A stretch of DNA of 64,000 bases from Anaerolineaceae bacterium (lineage in GTDB: Bacteria > Chloroflexota > Anaerolineae > Anaerolineales > Anaerolineaceae), in the NCBI GenBank assembly GCA_029975475.1, contig JARKPB010000008.1, positions 744,001 through 808,000 on the forward strand. Reading direction: 5' to 3'. The notes beneath the pieces are model-generated. The model did not search any database and had not been told where the DNA came from. It saw nothing but the letters and a program-made list of their open reading frames with translations. Shown here piece after piece: positions 41,974 through 50,269 of this stretch (positions are counted from its first letter, which is position 1; every line of letters begins with the position of its first letter). The position numbers and the translations under genes were made by a program.

Positions 41974-43584
41974 TCATTTTTTGGTTGCTTGTAAAATTGC
42001 CCAGCCGTCGGCGGGTATTACAAATGGAAGATTGAGATCTGTAAACCCGCCGTTCGGATCGAACTGGAGTGTGAAATGGGTTGAACCGCACCCCTCAGCG
42101 CACACAAGGGGAATGGTCCCCCGAAGGTCGCTTTGAGACAAGCTTACTCTGGCATTTTCCAATTGTTTCATCCCAGGGTTGGCAAGGATCAAGATCACCT
42201 GGTCGCCATCAACCCTCAGGTAGCCAATCAGACTGGGGCTAACGGAATCTAGAACATAGGTTTTTCCACGCAGTAAAGCTGGATTGTTCTTCCGGAAAGC
42301 TATCCATTTCCGGTAGTGTTCCAACAGCGAATCTTTGTTATTTATCTGTCTGGATACTGGCTCGGGTTTTTCGCTTGGATCCTCCCGCCAGGGAATCCCA
42401 CCGGTAAAACCATATGCCTGCCCATCGTCCCAGCGCATTGGCAGGCGGATATTTTCATCTGGCTTAGCGCCCATCAGGCCAATCTCTTCTCCGTAATACA
42501 GGAACGGGGTGCCCGGGCTGGTCAACAACAGCATGCTGGCCAACTTTGCCTTCTGAAGGTTGCCCCCCACCTGGCTCATTACCCGGTTCATGTCATGATT
42601 TGTTAAAAATGTGGCAAAGGAAAATGGATTCACAAGCCGCGAATCGTATCCCAAAACGGAAGCGATTCCCCTGGCATCGCCGCTCGAGACGCTGCCCACC
42701 CATGCTTCAGCGAGGTCAAAATCAAATGCCAAATCCAGCTCGGAACTGTTCAGATAAGGCGCTACCAGATCGCTGCCGTCCCATACTTCGCCGACCAGCA
42801 CAGCGTCCGGTTTGATTTTTTTCACATCCGCATAAAACTTCTTCAGCCATTCATGAGTCTGCCTGGTATTAACCTGCTTCTTCCCATCTTCGATGTAATG
42901 CCTGACTCCGTCCAGACGAAATCCATCAACACCAACATCAACCAGCCAGAATTTGACGATTTTCTGAATTTCCTTCTTTACCTCAGGGTTTTCCAAATTT
43001 AAGTCTGGCATTCCGTGGTAAAAAACGCCGTAATAAAATCCCTCTTTGGGCCCTCGATGCCAGACAACTTGCGACCACGGCCCTGAATAGCCCGGATCGG
43101 TTTCTGACCAGATATACCAGTCGCGCTTTGGAGAAGACGGGGTCCACGAATCTTGAAACCAGGGATGGTCCCAGGAGGTGTGGTTAATCACCAAATCAAT
43201 GATAACTTTAATATTTCTTCGGTGAGCCTCATCCAGCAATCTTCGAAAATCCTCCATTGTTCCGTAGTCCGGATTTACGGAGTAATAATCGGTGACGTCA
43301 TATCCGTGGTATGAGGAAGACGGCATGATCGGCATCAACCAAAGCGCGTCAACCTCAAGGTCGTTTCCCTCACCTGGTTTTCCATCATTGAGGTAATCCA
43401 GGCGCTGGGTTAGCCCGTTAAAATCACCGATACCGTCCCCGTTGCTATCCGCAAATGAGCGTATGAAAATTTCATAAAACACGGCTGTATTCCACCATTG
43501 ATTCTGTGTTTCGGGGGTTTTGGACGGAGAAGAACAACCTGTCAGAAAAAAGAGCGCAAGGATGAATAAAAATGCCCGTTTCAT
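41974..43584 (-). CDS. Secreted GH13 alpha-amylase lipoprotein
   Basis: 536 residues with a lipoprotein signal (MKRAFLFILALFFLTGC), so it is anchored outside the cell. The GH13 motifs are VIIDLVINHTSWDHPW, GVDGFRLDGVRHYIE with nucleophile Asp, LVGEVWDGSD with the acid/base Glu and FLTNHDMNR. The SFADSNGDGIGDFNGL loop resembles calcium-binding amylases and maltogenic enzymes. It lies 84 bases after the second permease gene and fits breakdown of starch or dextrins outside, feeding the transporter. Confidence 0.94.
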   Translation of the reverse strand: MKRAFLFILALFFLTGCSSPSKTPETQNQWWNTAVFYEIFIRSFADSNGDGIGDFNGLTQRLDYLNDGKPGEGNDLEVDALWLMPIMPSSSYHGYDVTDYYSVNPDYGTMEDFRRLLDEAHRRNIKVIIDLVINHTSWDHPWFQDSWTPSSPKRDWYIWSETDPGYSGPWSQVVWHRGPKEGFYYGVFYHGMPDLNLENPEVKKEIQKIVKFWLVDVGVDGFRLDGVRHYIEDGKKQVNTRQTHEWLKKFYADVKKIKPDAVLVGEVWDGSDLVAPYLNSSELDLAFDFDLAEAWVGSVSSGDARGIASVLGYDSRLVNPFSFATFLTNHDMNRVMSQVGGNLQKAKLASMLLLTSPGTPFLYYGEEIGLMGAKPDENIRLPMRWDDGQAYGFTGGIPWREDPSEKPEPVSRQINNKDSLLEHYRKWIAFRKNNPALLRGKTYVLDSVSPSLIGYLRVDGDQVILILANPGMKQLENARVSLSQSDLRGTIPLVCAEGCGSTHFTLQFDPNGGFTDLNLPFVIPADGWAILQATKK

Positions 43585-43668
43585 ACCATAACCTCATAAT
43601 TCTTCGCAGCTGAGAACATAACAGGGAGGCAGTTAGGCCTCCCTGATCTGTTTTCAAACCGAGCGTGA

Positions 43669-44568
43669 TTACCCTTTTACGCCGCCGACGGTCAGGCCAG
43701 AAACCATGTAGCGTTGGAGGGAGAAGAAGATGACAACGATGGGAATGCTCATGAGGATAGACATCGCCGCAAACTCGGACCAGGGGGTGGAATACTGCCC
43801 CTGCATTGAACGCAATGCCATAGCCAGGGTGAAACGAGAGGGATCTTCCAGGAATGTCCACGCCATGACGAATTCGGTCCAGCCGGTCATAAAACTGAAC
43901 AACACGGTTACCGCCAGGGATGGAACCGAAAGAGGAAGGATGACCCGGAAAAACGCCTGGGTCACATTGCAGCCGTCAATCAGGGCAGCTTCCTCCAGCT
44001 CCTTGGGCACTGTGTCAAAATAGCCTTTCAGATTCCAAATCGCGAAAGGCAAAGCGCCGGAACCGTACGCGATCATCAAGCCAATTAATGTCGCCCGCAG
44101 GGGTTCACCGGCGATTTTAATTTGCGACAGCAAGACGTACAGCGGCGCTAACGTTGCGGTTGACGGCAGCATCAACAACACAATAAAAGCCAGCATTCCA
44201 GCCTGCCGGCCGATAAATTTAAACCGAGAAAAGGCGTAGGCCGCAGACGCGCCGAGCATCACTGCCAGCAACGCGGTTCCCATCGCCACCAGCATGCTGT
44301 TCCCGAGCAAACGGACAAACGTCATGCAGGTTGACGGGTTGCCAGGATCTTTGCAAAGCAACGTAAACGGCTCAACCATGACTTTTCGAAACGCCTGGAG
44401 AGATGCTCCGGGAGGGATGATGGTCAGTTCCAGGGGTTTATCGATGTTCCGCGAGTCGAGCGCCAGAGAAAAAATCCACATGATCGGGAACAACACCGTG
44501 GCGGTCACCAGCAGCAAGAAGAGCTGCAAACCTATTTGTCGAAGCGTCTTTTTTCCTGCGTTATGCAT
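43669..44568 (-). CDS. ABC sugar permease, MalG type
   Basis: 299 residues with six membrane segments. The MalG-type EAA loop reads EEAALIDGCNVTQAFFRVIL, the site that docks the ATPase. The N-terminal helix LFLLLVTATVLFPIMWIFS and the periplasmic loop match the family. The ATG at 44568 has GGAGGCG upstream and overlaps the end of the MalF-type gene by 8 bases. The partner of the gene at 44561-45613. Confidence 0.92.
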   Translation of the reverse strand: MHNAGKKTLRQIGLQLFLLLVTATVLFPIMWIFSLALDSRNIDKPLELTIIPPGASLQAFRKVMVEPFTLLCKDPGNPSTCMTFVRLLGNSMLVAMGTALLAVMLGASAAYAFSRFKFIGRQAGMLAFIVLLMLPSTATLAPLYVLLSQIKIAGEPLRATLIGLMIAYGSGALPFAIWNLKGYFDTVPKELEEAALIDGCNVTQAFFRVILPLSVPSLAVTVLFSFMTGWTEFVMAWTFLEDPSRFTLAMALRSMQGQYSTPWSEFAAMSILMSIPIVVIFFSLQRYMVSGLTVGGVKG

Positions 44569-45613
44569 TGTACGCCTCCGTAGCACGTGTGATGCGGTTA
44601 TTTATCAAGGTGATCACAAACAGAATCAGGAATACCACAATGCTGAATGCAGAAGCCACACCGTAAAGCCGCTGTTCATACACTAGCTTGAATGCCTGAG
44701 TGACTAAAATTTCTGTACGCCCAAACGGACCGCCTTGAGAAATAAAGTAAATCACGCTGAAGTTATTAAACGTCCAGATGGTGCCAAGCATGATCGCCGG
44801 GACCATCGCTGGCCGGATCATCGGAACAGTCACATTCCAGAATTTGTCCCAAGGGTTGGCGCCGTCGATATCGGCCGCTTCATATAGTTCAGAAGGAATG
44901 GATTGCAGCGCTCCGGTTGCCACAACCGTCATAAACGGCCAGCCCAGCCAGATGTTGGTGATGAGCAAACAATAAAAAGCCAGGGGGAGGAAACTAAGGA
45001 TACCGCCAATCGGAGGCTGCGCATCCAGCAGCCAGCGCGTTGTAGTTGGGAAGGATGTGCCGAAGGTTTGGTTGATAACGCCGAGGAGCTGATTAAAAGC
45101 GCCAAAGCGATCATCGTACATATTCCGCCAGGTCAGAGCGGCGATATATCCCGGAATTGCCCAGGGCAAAACAAACAACGCCCGGTAAATCTTCCGGCCA
45201 ATCAAATCTTTGCTGTTTAATGCCAGCGCAATAAGGACGCCCAGGGAGACATGAAAAATTAGATTGGCAACCGTCCAGACGACGTTAAACAGCAGTAGCC
45301 GGCCAAAGTTATAGTTTTCAATTGCCAGGCTGCTGTTCAGGATGCGGATGAAGTTTTCAATCCCGACAACATTCGGGGCGAACCGCGCCGATTCCGGTAT
45401 AAAAATATTAAACCGTAAGTTGCGAATGTTGTAATCCGTGAAAGCCATCCAAATCTGATAAAGCTGCGGAAACAGGGTGATGATGGTCATCAACAGGCCC
45501 GCTGGAGCGATATACAGCCAGGCGGTCACAGATGTGCGGAGTTGGCGGCGAAATTCAGATAGGGGTTTTTGCTGCTGGGGGATTACGGGTTTCACTGAAG
45601 CTGGAATATCCAT
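44561..45613 (-). CDS. ABC sugar permease, MalF type
   Basis: 350 residues, with about six helices after a soluble N-terminus (WLYIAPAGLLMTIITLFPQL first). The EAA loop is YEAADIDGANPWDKFWNVTV. GGAGG sits upstream of the ATG at 45613. A longer in-frame start exists but runs through the terminator and promoter region. It has its own extended -10 at 45654-45662. Confidence 0.92.
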   Translation of the reverse strand: MDIPASVKPVIPQQQKPLSEFRRQLRTSVTAWLYIAPAGLLMTIITLFPQLYQIWMAFTDYNIRNLRFNIFIPESARFAPNVVGIENFIRILNSSLAIENYNFGRLLLFNVVWTVANLIFHVSLGVLIALALNSKDLIGRKIYRALFVLPWAIPGYIAALTWRNMYDDRFGAFNQLLGVINQTFGTSFPTTTRWLLDAQPPIGGILSFLPLAFYCLLITNIWLGWPFMTVVATGALQSIPSELYEAADIDGANPWDKFWNVTVPMIRPAMVPAIMLGTIWTFNNFSVIYFISQGGPFGRTEILVTQAFKLVYEQRLYGVASAFSIVVFLILFVITLINNRITRATEAYNA

Positions 45614-45653
45614 AGAACCTCCTCGCCAGTCGAACCGTAAATTGATTGTGACA

Positions 45654-45662
45654 ATTATAGCA
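45654..45662 (-). promoter_or_regulatory. Internal extended -10 promoter before the permease genes
   Basis: Minus-strand TGCTATAAT, about 40 bases before the MalF-type ATG and immediately after the T-run of the intercistronic hairpin. It could supply permease mRNA independently of the binding-protein gene. Confidence 0.55.
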
Positions 45663-45706
45663 AAAAGCAGGTGGAAGACAACCAGATGGCGCTTCCACCT
45701 GCTTTT
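45658..45706 (-). terminator. Intercistronic terminator between binding-protein and permease genes
   Basis: A 15-bp perfect stem (AAAAGCAGGTGGAAG / CTTCCACCTGCTTTT; 45706-45692 with 45677-45663), a 14-base loop and TTTTTGC. In transport operons such hairpins raise the amount of binding protein relative to permeases. Confidence 0.82.
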
Positions 45707-45745
45707 CTTATACACCCGAGCAAATCATGCCGGGGGCGACTGCCA

Positions 45746-46951
45746 TTACTTCATTTCCGCAAGTTTAGCGGTCACGGCATCAAAAGCTTCTTTCAGAGCA
45801 GCGGCGGGGTCGGCGCCTTCATCCAGAACCTTCTTGATGGCATTGTTCATCGGATCCCAGTAAGCACCCATCTGCGGGATGACCGGGAAGGCAACACCCT
45901 TTTCAAAAGCGGCAACAGCCATCTTGGCGATCGGATCCTTCACATCCAAACCCTTGATGGAAGGAATACCAGCTGCCATGGGTTTGTCAGCGGTGCCAAC
46001 TTCAGCCCAGAAGGTCTGCGCTTCGGGCGAGAGGAAGAATTCCATGAATTTTTCAGAAGCGACCGCATCATCACCCGTTGCAACGGTGGTCAGATAGATG
46101 TTGTCATTCTGAACATAACCGCTCATCTTCTCGGGCCAGGTGTCGATCACCAGGTTGTCCGCGCCGATGGCGTCCGCGAGAGCTTTGGCGTTCCAGGTGC
46201 CGTCAATAATATAGCCAACCTTACCAGCCTTGAACAGGTTGACATCATTGTCGGTGTAATTTTCCACCGGGCCAGCTTCCTTGAATTTCTTCAGGACTTC
46301 CATCCATTCAACGCCTTTGGCATCATTGAAGAGCGGAGCTCCGTCAGGACCCAGGAGGGTACCGCCGACCGCGCCAAGGTGCCCGGCGCTGAAGAAGAAG
46401 CCGACTTCCAGATTGGCGCCGAGAACATCACCCTTCGTGGCAGCCTTGGAATTGGCAACCAGTTCATCCAGGGTCTTGGCAGGATTGGGGATGATCGCCT
46501 TGTTGCGGAAGAGCACAACGCCCTTAATGTTAATGGGCAGACCAACAATGGCGTCCTTGTATTTCACGGAAGCCAGAGCGGCATCATTGATTGTGCCCAG
46601 CAATTTCTGGTCAACCATCTTGGAGATGTCAGCCACCAGCTGAGCATCGTAAGACGCGGGACCCCAGTCAGCCGGACCAATCAAGAGCGTCGGACCAGAG
46701 CCAGAAGCCACAGCCGTTTCGAATTTGTTGCGCAGGTCGGCATCCGGAACGAACAGAACTTCCACAGTCACATTCGGATACTTGGCCTTAAACGCATCAA
46801 TGATCATGTTCAGGCTGTTGGTTTCCTCGGGCTTCTTGGAATGCCAGAGGACGACTTTTCCCTTGGTGTCAGCGGCAGCAGGGCCGCAAGCCGCGAGAAC
46901 GAACGCGGCCACCAGGATCACAACGATCAGGGGCCAAAACTTCTTAGACAT
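45746..46951 (-). CDS. ABC sugar-binding lipoprotein, maltodextrin (MalE) type
   Basis: 401 residues: signal MSKKFWPLIVVILVAAFVL ending in a lipobox AAC, then the family 1 solute-binding fold (GKVVLWHSKKPEETNSLNMI, FNDAKGVEWMEVLKKFKEAG, KVGYIIDGTWNAKALADAIG). Tryptophans in DGTWNA and YWDPMNNA would stack on sugar. It captures maltose or longer dextrins outside the cell. AAGGAGAG lies before the ATG at 46951. It is followed by a terminator hairpin, so it is probably expressed more than the permeases. Confidence 0.93.
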   Translation of the reverse strand: MSKKFWPLIVVILVAAFVLAACGPAAADTKGKVVLWHSKKPEETNSLNMIIDAFKAKYPNVTVEVLFVPDADLRNKFETAVASGSGPTLLIGPADWGPASYDAQLVADISKMVDQKLLGTINDAALASVKYKDAIVGLPINIKGVVLFRNKAIIPNPAKTLDELVANSKAATKGDVLGANLEVGFFFSAGHLGAVGGTLLGPDGAPLFNDAKGVEWMEVLKKFKEAGPVENYTDNDVNLFKAGKVGYIIDGTWNAKALADAIGADNLVIDTWPEKMSGYVQNDNIYLTTVATGDDAVASEKFMEFFLSPEAQTFWAEVGTADKPMAAGIPSIKGLDVKDPIAKMAVAAFEKGVAFPVIPQMGAYWDPMNNAIKKVLDEGADPAAALKEAFDAVTAKLAEMK

Positions 46952-46977
46952 TCTTTCTCTCCTTTTGAGATTTTTTT

Positions 46978-47014
46978 GCACACCGACGAATTTCGGTGGT
47001 GCTAACAAAGTTAG
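46978..47014 (-). promoter_or_regulatory. Hairpin and CTAAC/GTTAG inverted repeat upstream of the binding-protein gene
   Basis: Two elements lie in the leader: a hairpin CACCGA/TCGGTG at 46981-46998 with flanking GCA/TGC, and CTAAC-AAA-GTTAG at 47002-47014. The second shares GTTA/TAAC half-sites with the palindrome at the ROK promoter and may be the operator for that regulator; the half-site order is reversed, so this is tentative. Confidence 0.4.
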
Positions 47015-47060
47015 GGGAAGTTGTATTTTCGCAGATCTTGTTCATACAATGATCACCTTT

Positions 47061-48284
47061 TTATTTTACAACTTCCAGCAAGTTATGCAATGCCAGCGTG
47101 AGCGCCTGTACAACCGCACCCATGGCGGATGAACGCCGTCCCAGCAATGCAGACGTGATTCGCACACCTTTCGAGACGACCCGTAATGTGCGCCTTTCAA
47201 CCATTGTACGGATCGGCTCGAGAAATAAATCGCCAATCTGCGATACTCCTCCACCCATCACGACCATGCCGGGGTTTAGCAGGTTGACGAGATTCGCTAC
47301 AGCCACGCCCAGATGCGTTCCGGCTTCGTAAATAATCTGCTGGGCAAGGCGATCGCCAAACCTGGCGGCGGTGAGCACATCTTTGGCGGAAATGGATGTG
47401 TTCTTTATATCCGACAAGACCGTGCTCATCCCCTGCCGAACAGCCTGGTCAGCGCGCTGGGCGATCGCCCTGCCGGAGGCGTACACTTCCAAACAGCCGC
47501 GGTTCCCGCAGACACAAACCGGCCCATTTTCAACCAGAGTGATATGCCCGATTTCGCCAGCGGAACCCGCTGCACCGCCGTACAACTGCCCGTTTAATAA
47601 CAGGCCGGACCCAACACCGGTTCCGACTTTGATGTAAACCAGATTATTTTCCTGACGTCCAGCCCCAAACGCCCATTCGCCCAGAGCGCCAAGCTCGGCA
47701 TCATTATTTAATGTTGCCGGCCAGCCAAAGCGGTTGGTCAACTCCTGCACCAGTGGGAAACCATCCCAGCCGGGTAAAATGGGTGGATTGGACACCTGAC
47801 CGGTCAAACTGGTCACCGGGCCAGGAACACCCATCCCAAGAGCGTAAACATCCGATGCATTCGTGTCTGATTCAGCTATTAAGGTACTGGTGATTTCCGC
47901 GATTTTCTCGAGGCAATCTTCTGGGCCGTTTTCAGGCTTGTAGGCGATCTCTTTTTCTGCGATTAATCTTCCGCCAAAATCCGCAAGGATAACCTGAAGA
48001 TGCGATGCGCCCAGGTCGACGCCGAAGACTCGACCGCGATTCGGATTGATTTCCAGACTGATGGGCCTGCGCCCGGATGGATAATGTGCTTCGGTCTCCC
48101 TTACTATCCCACTCTGGAGTAAATCATCCACGATCGCGGTAATCGCAGCTCGCGACAGATCCATCTGCCGCGCAATTTGGACCCGGCTTACCTGTTCGGT
48201 TGAAAACCGGATCAGATCAACAACAATGTGCCGATTTAGACTTTTTCCATTACAATTGACCGTGGAGCGCGGATTGACAATCAA
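47061..48284 (-). CDS. ROK family transcriptional regulator of the sugar operon
   Basis: 407 residues: an N-terminal winged helix-turn-helix (VSRVQIARQMDLSRAAITAI) and a ROK sugar-binding domain with GVDLGASHLQVILADFGG, NNDAELGALGEW, KVGTGVGSGLLLNG, the zinc motif CVCGNRGCLE and LLNPGMVVMGGG. It probably represses the downstream transport operon until a sugar or its phosphate is present. I chose the TTG at 48284, which has AGGGGTAAC before it, because the promoter's -10 overlaps the earlier ATG. It lies 109 bases upstream of the binding-protein gene. Confidence 0.9.
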   Translation of the reverse strand: MIVNPRSTVNCNGKSLNRHIVVDLIRFSTEQVSRVQIARQMDLSRAAITAIVDDLLQSGIVRETEAHYPSGRRPISLEINPNRGRVFGVDLGASHLQVILADFGGRLIAEKEIAYKPENGPEDCLEKIAEITSTLIAESDTNASDVYALGMGVPGPVTSLTGQVSNPPILPGWDGFPLVQELTNRFGWPATLNNDAELGALGEWAFGAGRQENNLVYIKVGTGVGSGLLLNGQLYGGAAGSAGEIGHITLVENGPVCVCGNRGCLEVYASGRAIAQRADQAVRQGMSTVLSDIKNTSISAKDVLTAARFGDRLAQQIIYEAGTHLGVAVANLVNLLNPGMVVMGGGVSQIGDLFLEPIRTMVERRTLRVVSKGVRITSALLGRRSSAMGAVVQALTLALHNLLEVVK

Positions 48285-48308
48285 AGTTACCCCTGCCTGC
48301 GTGCCTTT

Positions 48309-48336
48309 ATTATACATCACCGAAAATTATTGTCAA
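48309..48336 (-). promoter_or_regulatory. Consensus sigma-70 promoter of the ROK gene
   Basis: Minus-strand TTGACA (48336-48331), a 16-base spacer and TATAAT (48314-48309). Both hexamers are perfect. Confidence 0.85.
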
Positions 48337-48348
48337 GTTAATTAACTT
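48335..48348. promoter_or_regulatory. Palindrome at the ROK promoter, probable operator
   Basis: Perfect 14-base palindrome AAGTTAATTAACTT, touching the -35 of the ROK promoter. The A/T-rich GTTA/TAAC pattern resembles ROK operator half-sites, so autoregulation is likely. Confidence 0.6.
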
Positions 48349-48390
48349 AAGCGATTGCCTTCGCCGGATTATTAACAAATTTATGCGCTG

Positions 48391-49215
48391 ATGAAAAATA
48401 CTGAAAACTTTTACCTGCTTTTGGATCCGCCCGCTGACGGAGCCTGGAATATGGCGGTTGATGAGTACTTGCTGACCAAAGCGAACACAGCCGATACCAT
48501 GCCGATCTTACGCTTGTACGCCTGGGATCCGCCCTGTCTTTCGCTCGGTCAGGGGCAAAAATTTCAGGATGTCGATCCGCTGCTCGCTGCCCGGGCCGGC
48601 TGGCAAATCGTCCGCAGACCAACCGGCGGAAAGGCGATATTACATATTGATGAATTAACTTACTCAATTACCGCCCATGAAGATCACTGGTTGATGGCAG
48701 GCGGCATCCTGGCGAGTTATCAACGCATCGCGCAAGCGCTGCTGGCATTTTTGAGAATACTTGAAATTTCCGGAATTTCCCTAGAGCCGTCAAAAGCAAA
48801 ACCGGAGACCAGCATCCAGCCGGTGTGCTTTGAAGTCCCCTCCAGTTATGAAATAACCGCGGGTGGAAAAAAAATTATCGGCAGCGCTCAGGCCCGAAAA
48901 AACGGCGCTGTGCTGCAGCACGGCTCAATCCCTATAGCTGGCGATATCAGCAGAATCGTGAACGCTCTATCTTATCCGGATCCCACCGCCCGATTGCTGG
49001 CTGTCCAAAAAGTTAAAGATCGGGCAACCACGCTAAGTGAAAATTCGCAATTCCCTCTAAACTGGGGAAAATGCGCTGAAGCGATGCAGAGGGCATTTAT
49101 CGAAACTTTCAACATCAACCTGATCCCCTATCATCTGCTCGAAAATGATCGGAAAGCGATTGCACAGTTGAAACAAAATAAGTACAGCACAGACGAATGG
49201 ACAGCTCGATTATGA
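48391..49215 (+). CDS. Lipoyl/octanoyl-protein ligase family protein (LipM-like)
   Basis: 274 residues of the biotin/lipoate ligase fold. The motifs are RRPTGGKAILHIDELTYSI, PVCFEVPSSYEITAGGKKI and GSAQARKNGAVLQHGSIPIA. The Cys in PVCFE at the LipM position, with the following PSSYE, favours an octanoyltransferase of LipM type over an ATP-using LplA, although both share the fold. It would make the octanoyl/lipoyl group on GcvH or dehydrogenase E2 subunits. No clear ribosome site. Its stop overlaps the next start (ATGA). Confidence 0.85.
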   Translation: MKNTENFYLLLDPPADGAWNMAVDEYLLTKANTADTMPILRLYAWDPPCLSLGQGQKFQDVDPLLAARAGWQIVRRPTGGKAILHIDELTYSITAHEDHWLMAGGILASYQRIAQALLAFLRILEISGISLEPSKAKPETSIQPVCFEVPSSYEITAGGKKIIGSAQARKNGAVLQHGSIPIAGDISRIVNALSYPDPTARLLAVQKVKDRATTLSENSQFPLNWGKCAEAMQRAFIETFNINLIPYHLLENDRKAIAQLKQNKYSTDEWTARL

Positions 49216-50216
49216 CCCCGAAAAACTTCTTGTGGGCTTTTTTGGCTGTGGTGCTGCTGTTCGTTTTACCCGGTTGTAAAAATTCGGAATCAAACCTGCC
49301 TGCGGCACCAGTTGAAACTGCTGAGCCGACACCCGCGCCGCCGGGCAGCAAGTCCAATCCCTATCAACTCATCATCATCAACCCCGCGGTGGATGAATCC
49401 GAGATAGACGCGGCCGCATATCTGGCCGAAAAGTTTGAAGAGGAAAGCGGATATACGCTAAAAATTCTTTTTGCTGCATCGGCTCAGGAAGCCTTACTGT
49501 TTTTAGCCAAACACCAGGCGGAAGGGGCATTCCTGCCGCCCGCCACCTACATCTATGCGCATGATCGAAACCTGGCTGAATTCCTACTTATTCCGAAAAT
49601 TTATGGCACCTATACATACGGCAGCCAATTATTTATCAATAAAAATGCATATTCTGAAGTTCCAATCCCGGCCGACCCCCTGGATGAGATCGAATCACTG
49701 ACCTCGTTATCTTTTTTCGCTGGAAAGAAACCCTGCTTCACAACGCCCACTTCCCTGTCCGGTTACGTGCTGCCGACCGCTGTTCAAAGAAGAATTGGGC
49801 TTAATCTCGATGCTCCGATTTTTACCCAAAGCTTCGAAGCCGTGATTCGCTCCTTATATATCAAAGGAATCTGCGACCTGGGAGCCGGATACGCTTATTC
49901 CGGGGATCCCCGCACGGCGGTAAATTTACAAGACCTGCCAGATGTCTTTGAAGTCATCCAGCCCATCTGGAAGTCGCCGCCGATTATCCCTTATCAGGTC
50001 TTTTCAACCCGTCCGGGAACTAACAGAGAATTCCGCGAAGAACTGGTAAATTTTTTCCTGTCGTGGATTGCCACCAGCGACGGAAAAGATAACCTCGCTG
50101 TCTTGACCGGTTACCAGATTCAGGATTTTCGCAGGGCAGACGACTCTGTTATTGACCCTTTGAGGCAGGCTATCCAGGATTCTGCCGTTCCTATAACGGA
50201 TCTAATTGGATATTAG
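49212..50216 (+). CDS. Solute-binding lipoprotein, PhnD/phosphonate-like
   Basis: 334 residues. The signal (LWAFLAVVLLFVLPGC) ends in a lipobox. A Pro-rich linker (ETAEPTPAPPGSKSNPY) is followed by a type 2 periplasmic-binding fold similar to the PhnD group (AAYLAEKFEEESGYTLKILF, KHQAEGAFLPPATYIYAHD, FFAGKKPCFTTPTSLSGYVL). The ATG overlaps the LipM-like gene's stop by 4 bases. No permease or ATPase follows, so it is an orphan receptor whose ligand is unknown. Confidence 0.82.
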   Translation: MTPKNFLWAFLAVVLLFVLPGCKNSESNLPAAPVETAEPTPAPPGSKSNPYQLIIINPAVDESEIDAAAYLAEKFEEESGYTLKILFAASAQEALLFLAKHQAEGAFLPPATYIYAHDRNLAEFLLIPKIYGTYTYGSQLFINKNAYSEVPIPADPLDEIESLTSLSFFAGKKPCFTTPTSLSGYVLPTAVQRRIGLNLDAPIFTQSFEAVIRSLYIKGICDLGAGYAYSGDPRTAVNLQDLPDVFEVIQPIWKSPPIIPYQVFSTRPGTNREFREELVNFFLSWIATSDGKDNLAVLTGYQIQDFRRADDSVIDPLRQAIQDSAVPITDLIGY

Positions 50217-50254
50217 ACAAAAGTACCCTGGGCAACCCTGCCGTACGGCGGATA

Positions 50255-50263
50255 TGTTAGAAT
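50255..50263 (+). promoter_or_regulatory. Extended -10 of the SanA-like gene, leaderless geometry
   Basis: TGTTAGAAT, then 6 bases (GTTGCC) and the ATG at 50270. Spacing is one base shorter than in moaC and scpA. Confidence 0.55.
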
Positions 50264-50269
50264 GTTGCC

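Noticed and set aside
45671-47005. A 444-codon open frame antisense to the sugar-binding protein gene
   Set aside because: It mirrors the codon pattern of the binding-protein gene on the other strand, has no ribosome site and encodes no recognisable fold, whereas the minus-strand product has a full signal, lipobox and family motifs.
47015-47056. Promoter of the binding-protein gene from TTGTAT / AATACA
   Set aside because: The -10 is too far from consensus; the true promoter of this gene remains unplaced.
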